Of a DNA stretch of 64,000 nucleotides, positions 35,386-46,225 are shown one piece after another. How positions within the stretch are numbered: position 1 is the first letter of the stretch; every line of letters starts with the position of its first letter. The notes below the pieces were generated by a model, which saw only the letters and a program-made list of their open reading frames with translations, was not told the DNA's origin and ran no database searches. This DNA comes from Epiperipatus broadwayi (Eukaryota > Onychophora > Udeonychophora > Euonychophora > Peripatidae), in assembly GCA_028023455.1 (NCBI GenBank), contig JAQFVV010000229.1, positions 1,674,501-1,738,500 on the forward strand, given 5' to 3'. The position numbers and the translations under genes are program-made.

Positions 35386-36307
35386 CCAGAATATAAAAGT
35401 TTTTAGTAATATTTTTTGAGAGTATTTGTTTTAGTCAAGGTCAGAAAGGTAAAAAGTCGAAAAGAGTTTCTAGATTTACTGATGCATTCAGCATAAGAAT
35501 ATATTGATATAATTGAATAGTAGTCCATTAAGATTAATTAAAGAAACCAACCAAAATACCAATGGTCAACTTACTCAAATAAATTTCTTAACATCACAGC
35601 AGATTTTTTTAATGTTGAAAGTGCAGAATAAAGATAAAATGTTTGGATACGACTAAGATTTACAAGAGGGTTGCATATTAATTTTTTTATCAAGGGAAGA
35701 ACATATATTAAATTATTTGATGATTTTTCCATTTTATATTGACTTGACATTCATATAGTAATATGCTTTTTATAGTACTTTATATTATGTTGTGTGCATT
35801 TGGTGGTCCTGATATAAAATATCTAATGTGTTTTATGTTAAATTTTTTAGATTTATTCTTAATGTTTCCAAAAGTATTGGTTATATCCAGACATTGTTAA
35901 ATTTTTTTCTGAATTCTCACTAAGAATTAGCTAATAGTTGTAAAATAGGTATGACTATCAAGAGATTGAAAAAAATCATAAGTTTGGGTTAATCATTGGA
36001 TTCTGGCTTCCTGAATAAAGCTAATGAACATATTTAATTATCTATTTTCTGAAATTTATTAGTATGATTGAGATATACTCATTATAGTGTCCTTCACGAA
36101 GTTTTTATCTCTGAAAAATAAATAACCATTTATTATAGCGATCTTTCAAAATACCTGGGGTTTTTTAATTTGTGGTTATTTAATAATACTGACATATAAA
36201 AAGTGCTGATGACATTAAGCTGATGCATTTTCCTTATGAGACAAAATAGTTAGATTAATGTCAAAGAAAAAAAGGTAATTAAAAAACTTATCACATATTG
36301 TAATATC

Positions 36308-38760
36308 ATCATCGTCAACCATTAGCAATCCACTGCAGGATGAAGGTCTCTCCAAGTTCAATCCATCTTCTCCGATCTTTAGCTTCTCTTCTCCACATCA
36401 CCCCTGCACACTTTCTTATTTTATCCATCCATCTCACATGTGGTATCTTTCTGGGTCTTTTACAATCTCTTGGAATTCAATTTAAGATTTCAATTGTCCA
36501 TCTATTATCATCTCTTCTAGCAATATGTTCAACCCAACTTCACTTCAGTCTTTTAATTTTTTCAATGAGATCATTATTACTTGTTTGTTATCTTACTCAT
36601 ATATTGCATTTTCAATCTCTTCTTGTTACTCCTAACATGCATCTCTCCATACTTCTTTGAGTGGTCTGAAGTTTCTGGATTGCTCTTCTATTAAGTGTCC
36701 AAGTCTCAGATCCATAAGTAAGAACTGGTAAAACATATTTATTAAAAACCTTTCTTTTCAAACACATAGGTATAATTCCTTTTAGTATCAAGTTATTTCT
36801 ACCAAAAGCACTCCAACCAAGTTTAATTCTATGATTAATTTCAACCACTATGTTTCCATCTGTATTAATAATCTGACCAAGGGATTTGTAGCTGTTAACT
36901 TCTTCTAACTCATCATAATCAATCTTTATTTTCATATTTTGATAAAATCCATTGAACATTAAACATTTATCTTTAGTCCTACTTTCATCTGATAACTCCT
37001 GCAACATTTCCTGTAACTCTAAAGCATTATTTGCAAAAGCAACTACATCATCTGCAAAATCTAAATGACTTAAATAATCTCCATTTACTTTCCCTTCTTT
37101 AGCTTCACATTTTAATCCACAAAGTACTTCTTGCAGCACTGTTGTAAAAAGTTTTGAAGATATGGTGTCACCCTGTCTTACACCCTTCTCAAAGTTGACT
37201 TTTCTACTATCATTATAAATATTCTTTAAAATATGACAATATCCTGCATCTATAACTTGATGATCCAATGCTTTAATCACTGAAGAAATGTTTATAGAAT
37301 CAAATGCCTTTTCATAATCTACAAATCCAAAGCATAATGGCAACTCATATTCATTTGTCCTTTCTATAACTTCTCTTAATACCTGGATATGATCTACTGT
37401 ACTAAAATCACTTTTAAATCTAGCTTGTTCTCTTGGTTGGTGGAAATCCAATGTTCTCTGTAGATGAGTTGTAATTATCTTGGCAAAAATTTTATATAAA
37501 ATTGATAAAAGGCTGATAGGTCTGTAATTTCTAATATCTTCTTTATCACTTTTTTTAAATATTAATATTAATATTGCATTCCTCTAATCATCTGGTACAT
37601 TTTTATTATTTAGACATTTGGTATATGGCTTTATTAAAAAAATTTCTATTTCTTCACTTGCTTCTTTTAATATGTCAATTATTTTTTTTTTCTTCATAAA
37701 TTTAATTGCATGTCTCACTTCTTTATTTAAAATTCTGGGCAATTTGGAAGATATAATAGATATAGGAGGTACTTGTTCTTTATTACTATATAATTCTTGA
37801 TAGAAATCTTCTACCCATTTCATGATGTTATCTCTCTTTTTAGTAATAATTCCATCTTTTTTTTTATTGCAGATATAAATTTCCTACCAATACCAAATTG
37901 TTGTTTTATACTCTTGAGACTTTTATTCTCTTCTACAGCTTTCCTTGCTAGTTCACAGTTATACTTTCTTACATCATTTTCAGTTCTTTTCCAAACAATT
38001 TTACAAAATTCGAGGTATTCAATTCTAAAATCATTTTTGTATATCTTCATATTCCTTTTTTTCTTCATAAATTCTCTAGTCTCAGTAGAAATTTTATTGG
38101 TCAGTTGCTACTTTTTTCTACCAGCTATCTTTATTGCAATTTTTAAAAGTGTATCAGTTATATTCATATTAATTTCATTCAAATCTGAATTATGTTCAAA
38201 ATCTACTAATACTTGAAACCGATTTGTAAGTTCTAATTTAAATTCATTAGAATGTGTCTGAAGATTAGGAATGTCAACTGTAAGTATTGTTTTTTTTAAT
38301 AATTTTTGTCTCTCTAGTCTTGCACTAACACATATCTTACATCGTACTAATCGATGATCACTTCTTGTGTTAAATTTATTAAAAACATTACAATCTTGAA
38401 ATGTGTATTTTCTGTTAGTCAAAATATAATCCAATTCTGCTGTACCTTGATTTGGATGCTTCCATTTCCTTTTAACATTTTTCTTAAAAAAAGAATTCAT
38501 AATATAAAGTTTTTATTTTTCTGCAAACTCCACAAGTCTATGTCCTTTCTCATTTCTATTACCATAACCAAAATTACCTACAACACTTTCATCTTTCATT
38601 TGTTTACCAATTCTAGCATTAAAGTGTCTCATAACAATTTTAAAATATTGTTTACTCTGATCAAAAGCCTTTTGTACATCCATATAAAAATCTTCTACTA
38701 CTTCATCAAAATAAATTGAACAAAGTCTGTATGTTGCATTAACTGAAATATGATTTACTT
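36308..38760 (-). pseudogene. 5'-truncated RTE retrotransposon, endonuclease plus RT, mutated
   Basis: On the minus strand, 38760-38500 carries endonuclease remnants (GNFGYGNRNEKG). 38500-38108 carries the end of that domain (TAELDYILTNRKYTF, NTRSDHRLVRCKICV). 38068-37584 is a linker. 37451-36612 is the reverse transcriptase, with FGFVDYEKAFDSI, GVRQGDTISSKLF, the catalytic LDFADDVVAFAN, GWSAFGRNNLI and VLTYGSETWTLNRR. These are RTE-clade features, as is the CATCATCATCGTCAACCATT 3' end near 36308. Several frameshifts and stops interrupt it. It shares most of its sequence with the copy at 62.4 kb and lies antisense to ADAM10. Confidence 0.88.
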
Positions 38761-40363
38761 TAATTTTTATTTAATAACATTACTCATAGAATTGCGAAGC
38801 AACATTAAAGTTTTATTATTATTTAATTTTTAAAAAATATTAAATACATAATAATGGGCATCAACAATAAATTGTAATTTGTACATTGTATTAATTAAAA
38901 AATATTTTTAACTTACTGTTAATGCATTCATTATAACTGTAGGAGACCAACATTACATTTTTCAATGTAATTTCAATCTCACAGCACAATAATATTTATA
39001 TGTAATTATAAAAAAATTGTTTACATAATACTTAAAATAGGCAAAAAGTAAATTATAAAATGTGCTTTATATTATCTTAAATACTTGTGTTTTTTTTTTT
39101 ACTCTTTTAATTTTCATAAATCGGATTTTCATCATTACAGCTGCCATATTTAATAAAATGTGTAACATTAACAGAAAAAAAATTACAAGATGCTGATTTT
39201 ATTAGTAAATTGTTTTTACATTGCATTAACACTTAGATTAATATTGATTAATAATATAATTAATAAAAACTTTTATTCATTAGTTGTCATTTATAATATA
39301 TATTTGAATCTTTAGAAATGTGTCAAATTTCTTAACATGGGAAACAGTTATAATTACTTTTTTTTTAAAACAATATTTTTGATGTTCATTGAGTTTGGGA
39401 AACTTATTTCCATGCTTTTCAGGATAAAAATGAATTGTGGAATATTTTATGCCTTTATTTGAAATTAATGTGTAGGAATATATTTTCTCAAATATAATAC
39501 TATTGCCACCTTTTACATCAATAGAACACTTTCATAATAGTTCAACTTTTCTCAAGATCGTTTTAACATAGAACCTTTTGCATTAAATTTTTTAACAATA
39601 GCATAATTCTTAAAAGATAACGGCAGTCTAATATTGATTCTTTTGTTTTTTAAAGTAAACTTATTGAAAGGAAAGAAACAGCCAGAGTAACAATTTAATA
39701 ACAAAATGAATATTAATGAAAGACAAAATGTAAAAATTTAAGTCAACTCAATTATTTGCAACAGTCTTTAATACAATGAACATTTTAAATAGATTGAAGA
39801 CAAAGTGTCTGCCTTTGGCTTTTGCATATTTGTTGAAGTCTATTATGTAGTGCTACAAACATAGTAGTAATAAGCAAAATAAAAAGTAGTATAGAATTTG
39901 TTATATTAATAAGTAACTGCATATTAAAACTAAAATTGTTTCATTTATTAAGTCATTGCCATAAACATATGAAATATAAAGAATTATTTTTAAGTAGCCA
40001 AAGAAAATCAATTTTAATAACACTGGACAATATTTTATTTCTTATTTTAAACGCTAGTTTTTAATCTATGTAAAAAAAAAAAATGAAAATAATTTAGATA
40101 TGAATTTGTGTATGAAGAAAGTAGACAATTTTAGCATCATAAAATGGTTATTAATTTATTGAATATATTTGAGTGTGGAGTGATATATATTTTAAAATAT
40201 AGAAAATGGAAATTAGATGAGCTTCACAATGCAGGAATTAATGCATCTTGTCAGCTATGCCTCTAACTTACGATTCTATTTTGGAGTGACCAATTTTTTT
40301 CTTGTTTTAAAAAGACTTAGAATTTTTAGCTTTTTTAGATAGCTTGTCTTTTAAAATCATTAA
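38761..40363. other. Intron 4 DNA, nothing recognised
   Basis: Very AT-rich sequence with many short A and T runs and no recognisable gene or element. Confidence 0.55.
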
Positions 40364-40445
40364 TCTTGTGTTAAGATTTGTAGAGTTCCCTACTGTCGCA
40401 TCTAGGCACATAGTCTTAAGGTTATAGCCTTAATATATATTATTA
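40364..40445. repeat. Partial copy of the 18.8-19.3 kb fold-back family
   Basis: It shares AATCTTGTGTTAAGATTTGTAGAG (one mismatch over that stretch) and TAAGGTTATAGCCTT in the same order and spacing as 19227-19305. Confidence 0.6.
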
Positions 40446-41117
40446 GTTTTAATATGTAATGATGACTGGATAATTTATCTAAAGTGAAAAAAGAAAACTC
40501 TCTAAAACCCTAATTTCTTAAGACTTGTTTATTCAAGTGGATAATACTTTTTTCCCCATTGTTTTTGGTAGAATGATAATTGATCTGCAATGATTTATTT
40601 AAAAGTTGTTTTAGCTCTCTTTACCCACCCCCACCCCACATAATCTGGAGATGATTATAAGATAAAGTATATACAGCAAATCTTCTATATTTGTGTTTTC
40701 TGTGTCCACATTTTCAATTTTTGAATTTTCTAAAAAAAAATAGCAAATAAAATATAAAAAAGTTAAAAATTGATCAAAATAGATTTTAATTTTTTAAAAT
40801 TTAAATTTTTTGATCACAATGTGTGAAATATTGTAAGTGAATAGCTAATATAATCTTTTTCAATAAAGCTTTAATTTTCTAAGTTAAGACACTCATCTTT
40901 TTAATTTCATTACAAAAGGATTTTTAAATGACTATTTTTGTTTTTTAGAAAAAATTGATTAAATAATTTTATTTATTTATTTCTACTTGGTAATTTTATT
41001 TAATTTTAAAAAAGTGAAAATAAATAATATCTTTTTTAAGAAAAAAAAAATTAACTTTTTTTAATGCCTTTTTATATTTTCATTATAATATAGTTATGTA
41101 TAACTATTTTATGTATA

Positions 41118-42037
41118 CACTTGGGTCTCGTTTTATGCAGTAGATAGGTTCCTCAGAAAACACGCACAAAAGAAATCGCACAAAAATAGACTTAACTTAC
41201 CTTGAAAAATGGGGATAGGGGTTGTAGTTTTCAGAAATGGTATAAAAGCAAAGCAAGAAGGCAAAATTACTTTAAAATTCACATTAAAAAAATAAGGAAA
41301 TAAAGTATGACTAATAAAAAATTTCAAATATTTGAAAAAAAAATACAAGACAACTTTTTTTACTTTTTTTATTTTTTTTATTAACTACAGCATTTAATTT
41401 TACATTTTTTCATACATATTTTAATTATTAGCGGTTGTTTGACTATTTGACAATATGCGTTCATTTGGTAAATGTTAAGAAATCAGATTCGTCATGTGAC
41501 ATACAACTAGCACCATTTTCAGTCTTGAGCTGTGTTAATGATTTTTTGTTTTTATATTAAAAAAATGAGATTGTAATCAAAACAAAAAGATTATAGATTA
41601 TCATTAGAAAGATTATTTTCAGTTTATAAAATCAATAAAATCTTCATTATTATTTATTTTAAAAATCTAAAAAAATATTTATTTCTATTATAATTAACAA
41701 AATACGTTTTAAAAGTTTAAAATTTTTGACTATTTATTGCGATATTTTTATATGTAAATATAAATCTATTATTATTAATTACTCATTAGTATAAGTAGGT
41801 TATTACATAGAAGCTAATATTCTAACCACAGCTTCAGGCCATATTCATGTTAGCTGCTAATATAACGTTATATTTTTGAAAAAAAAAAAAGTACTTCAAG
41901 TCAAAATAAGTTATTAATAATTTTAATTTCTTGATATCTAATAAATATAGTGAAATATGAAAGATATTAAGAAGAAACATGAATCGCATAACTTCAAAAT
42001 CGCATTAAAATAATCCGCATAAAACGGGACCCAGGTG
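41118..42037. mobile_element. 920-bp Tigger-like non-autonomous transposon at TA
   Basis: The left terminus CACTTGGGTCTCGTTTTATG and the right terminus, read inward on the minus strand as CACCTGGGTCCCGTTTTATG, are inverted repeats of about 22 bp. TA dinucleotides adjoin both ends (41116-41117 and 42038-42039), as in Tc1/mariner/pogo insertions. The CTCGTTTTAT block is the hallmark of Tigger termini. The interior has no transposase. It could be a passenger of the Tigger family whose dead transposase lies at 14.6-16.1 kb, which is inference. Confidence 0.75.
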
Positions 42038-42376
42038 TATAATAAAAAAATTGCTAATGTGATTATGTCCACACCTTGCACCTATCATGGATTCTAATAT
42101 CTAAGATAAAGCTTGGCTGAATCAACAATCATAGTTATGGGGTTGCTGTACTTAAAAGCTTTTCTGATATCTTTATTATATATGTATCAATACAAATTAT
42201 TTGATTTTATTAACAATATTTGATTTCTTAGAATATAATCCTAAATTATTTCTTTTTTAGTTTTAAATATTAGAAGTGGTTAAGCTAAATTAATTAGTGA
42301 ATGCATAAAAGAATTGCACTTATTTTACAATTATGCAGAAAAATAAACTGTAAAATAATTTCTTTTTTTTTTTCAG

Positions 42377-42561
42377 GCGCTCTTGGGGGAATCTGTGAAG
42401 AGTACAAGGAGTATACTGAGCATGTGAATGGAAACCGCATTAAAACTAGTAGAAGTCTTAACACAGGGATTATTACATTTGTAAATTATAATACCAGAGT
42501 CCCCCCCAAAGTATCGCAACTGACATTAGCTCATGAAATAGGACACAACTTTGGCTCTCCT
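42377..42561 (+). CDS. ADAM10: ADAM10-like metalloprotease, exon with first half of zinc site
   Basis: The exon reads [20 protein letters not shown], then [52 protein letters not shown] and PPKVSQ are ADAM10 hallmarks. HEIGH holds the first two zinc-binding His (42532-42534 and 42544-42546) and the catalytic Glu (42535-42537). The third His is the first codon of the next exon, 13.2 kb away. The acceptor is TTTTTTTCAG|GC and the donor CCT|GTAAGT. Incoming phase 1 makes a Gly codon with the previous exon. Outgoing phase is 0. Confidence 0.95.
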
Positions 42562-45500
42562 GTAAGTAAACGCTTTTATTATATTGTGTTGGCATTATTT
42601 TTTATAAAACCATTTTATTATAATGCATTTGCTCAAATGTATTGTAAGAAAAATGTATGTTTAAAATTACACTTTAATTTCTAATAAATTATAATTTAAA
42701 AAAAGAAGAAGAGCATTATTTTAAAGCTAACCTTTTTTAAAAAAAAAAACAAAATATTGATATGGTATATTAAAGCACATTTTCTAACATTAGAAGCCAT
42801 CAAAATCTTTGGTTCCCTTCTCGTAGATATATGTACTTTTTCACGACTTCTTTCCAGAATAGCTGACTAAATCCACATTAGCCTTACACTCTTCTTTAAT
42901 ATTATTTATCTTTGTATTATAGAGACGTTTTCTTTTTGAAAGTTTGCTTGATTTGTCAAACCTCAAGTCATAAACATGGCTGATGGCTCGAATTCACACT
43001 TTAGCTCATAAGTTTAACGGGAAAATGTTTCAGTTATTAAATTACAAGGTTTTTATTATTATTCCTTCTTTAATACCAAAAATTATGTATATATATATTT
43101 TTAGTGAGTCATTTATTTACATAAGGACATACATAGCAGGATAGTTTATTTTGGAAACAAGTATTAACTTTAATCTTCCATTTTACATTCAAAATTTTGA
43201 AGTTTGAGATTATTTTTCTTAACTAAATTGCTTGAAGTTTTTTTAATTTATAGGATTAGTTTTGGATGGAAATATTTATAGGTCAAAATAACTACATTAC
43301 ATAAAGAATTAAAGCTTTATCCACAGATACATTCGATTTAAAGCAAAAATACTGCTTTTTATTTATTGTGTTTAATTCTAGAGAAAAACATTAAAATTTT
43401 CATATGCAGAGAAGATTGTTTTCAAATAAAAGTTATGATTTTAATTTTATGCACAGATTAATTTATTGAAGCAGCTTTACAGATTTTCTACTTATTTTCA
43501 AATTTTTATTATTATTGTCTTTTATAGAAAATTTGCGGAATATGTAACTTTTTATATTTAAAAAACATGTTTAAAAATCTTGAAAACCATAAAGCTAAAA
43601 ATAAAAAACAAGAATTGTGTCAAATTTTTGTACAATTTTTTTTAGAATTTATTTCATCACTGTTTTAATTACTTTTATTTAGCATCATCTTATGTTCAGT
43701 CCCATAATGTATAAAATTATTATAATAAAAAAAAAAATTATATGAATCTTAAGTGTTTTTTTTTTAAATCTTGTATGCATTAAATTTGAATGTCTTTATC
43801 AAAAATGAATGTAATTACTGCTATCATAATATGAAATGGTTTATTAAAAATTATGTTATAATAATCAGCAAAGTCAAAAATGAATCAGATATAAATTTAT
43901 TTTATTTATTTATTTTTTTAAAAAACCATTTTTCATCTTGTGTTCTTTTTTTTCTTCACATTATTGGAAGGAGTAATACAAAAACATAATTCATAATTTC
44001 AAAATGAACTGATAGATAGCTCTTAAATGTTTTGATTCATAATTTATATATGGAGATATATATTCAGATAGATGTCAGAAGTTGTACATGAAACACGCAG
44101 TTTGAATTCATTTATGATATGATCAAGAATTTGGACCTGGAGGGTTAAGTCTAAATCCATGGATTAAAGAAAAAAAGGGAAAGAAGTGAGTCAATTATAT
44201 GAATAATAAATAAAACTACTCTATTTCTCTGTCAAATATTTCAAAATATTAACATTATTGTTATTATGGGATTTTTTTTTAAAAGGAATTGGATCTATTT
44301 ATGGATTTTATTCAGCTCTTTAATAGTAAAAGTTGTTGTGATTCTTTAACTGGATCTGTGACATCATTTAATATTAATATCTTTTAGGTTTCTTGAATCT
44401 TCATCTTTTGGTTATACAGTATTTCATATTCCATCATCAGTAGAGCTTGAGGAATCCATTAAGTCATGGAATCACACTGGATTTTCAAATATGTTTCTGT
44501 TTGTGAGCATCTTTTCTCATCATTGTTGATTCAAATGTGACAGATCATCCTTTATACCAAATGGTAGAAAAATTGATAGTCTATAAAATGGCGAAAGCAA
44601 TGTTTATGAATTTTTTAAGTCTTAAATAAGGATATTAAGGAGAAAAGTATATATAAAGTAAGTCAAGTTTATGACAGATTTGCAGAAGCAGACTTTGTGG
44701 TCTCTAAATATTGAGGATGACATTAAGAAGAAAACCATATATAAAGTATGCCATACTTGTGACAAGTTCATTTTCAGCTTTATATATAAATCATGGAATA
44801 TATCTATCTAATCATCTTGTGCTTGTTTGTCATCTTCAGATGAAAATCTTGGGTTTGATCTTTAAAAGCTACAAGTATTGAATCACTTTATGCTCTAATC
44901 TAGTAATCAGAACATTTGCCTGACTTTAAGTTGGTCATAGTCCATAGCATTTAAAATGTCTGAAAATTCTTCTCAGATATTGATGGTGTAGGTTAAAGTG
45001 ATCCAGTGAAATGATAAAATAGCATTTACTATTTTATCCAAGTCCTAATTTGATCAAAGATTGAAGAGCTCTAGTTGCTTTGACAAAATGGTTTTGATTT
45101 TGAAGAAAGGAGCCTTTTAACTCAATAGTAGAATCGATTCTTTTAAGGTATTTAATGATCATATTATTACTAAAATTCATTGGAATATGCATATTCTTCT
45201 ATCAGTCACAACTTTGAATCTTTGGAAACACAGTTTACATGTTGCTTGTTTAAAAAACAAAGTTCTTATTCGTGTAATTTATTTCTCAATGGATTTATAA
45301 ACTATGACCAAGAAATCCTTTACTGAAAGAAGTAAAATAAAATGAGGTCATATAGTTCTGAATTGTTGATAACTCTAGATAATTTTACTAAGGCAATCAT
45401 TAGTTTCAAGGTTTTTACAAAGTTGGAGATGGTTTTCAAACCTAAATTTATTATAAAAATGTATGAAGTGATTTCTGATGTAAACATTATTTTGTTTTAG

Positions 45501-45689
45501 GATGATTGTCATATGACACAATCATATTATTACAGTATTAAGTGGACAATATTATTCATTAATTTTTTTAATTCGCTTAATTTATTTTCTAAATATTCAG
45601 GTTTAACATTTTATGTTTTAAGTCAAAACTTTAATAGTAATATTTTTAGTTTTTATTTGAAAACATTTAAAGGAATGTAGAAAGCCTTG
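42562..45689. other. Intron 5 DNA, nothing firmly recognised
   Basis: AT-rich intronic sequence. The part from about 44100 to 45500 has more even base use and may be a very old coding-derived repeat, but I could not match it to a family in any frame. Confidence 0.45.
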
Positions 45690-45900
45690 ACTAATTGCAA
45701 GAAAATCAAATCATATATCACATGATTTAATTTAACAAACTTGTATTACAAATGTTATATAAAGAATATTCTAGCACCTCACTGATGAAAGCCAAAGCTA
45801 GAAACTGGTCTGAGGATAAGGATATTATGAAAAACTTGTTAAAAACTACTGGCATGCTCATTATATAATGTAAAGCTTTGACTAATATTAGTTAGAGACT
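45690..45900 (+). repeat. Family C hammerhead repeat (single unit)
   Basis: The sequence before the ribozyme (TATTACAAATGTTATAT) and after it (CTACTGGCATGCTCATTATA) resembles the ends of the palindrome at 28.0-28.2 kb and more distantly family B. Only one copy of the unit is seen here, so it may be a solo terminal repeat. Confidence 0.65.
45765..45826 (+). ncRNA. Type I hammerhead ribozyme motif C1, intact core
   Basis: Core CUGAUGA (45782-45788), helix II AGC/GCU with loop CAAA, GAAAC (45801-45805) and GUC (45808-45810). Upper stem I CCUCA (45777-45781) pairs perfectly with UGAGG (45811-45815). Lower stem I AAUAUUCU (45765-45772) pairs with AGGAUAUU (45819-45826) through one G·U. Stem III ACUGGU is self-complementary using two G·U pairs. 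All invariant bases are present. It lies in sense orientation in the 13.2-kb ADAM10 intron, between the two halves of the zinc site. Confidence 0.75.
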
Positions 45901-46225
45901 ACTACTGCAGAGCCATGTTAATTACTTTTGATCATCACTAGACACTTGCACTGTCACTTCAGCCATTATTAATTTAAGAAGTTGCCGTATTTCAAATAAT
46001 ATTTGAAAAATTATTATTATTTTTTTGTAAAAACTATACAATAATTAGTCTGTAATATACAGGTATTATTTTTTTCTTTTGTTACTATTCAAAGAAATTG
46101 AATTTTATAAATGTTGGTTGACAGCAGTCAGAGCTGGTCCTGTGTGGCAAGACTCTCACCTCATACTCTGAATTGAAATAGATATTAAAATAATCATAAT
46201 ATAAATCTAATTTTTTTCTAAATAT

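Noticed and set aside
44100-45500. Possible decayed gene with more even base composition
   Set aside because: No frame on either strand gave a recognisable domain, so no feature was claimed beyond a note.
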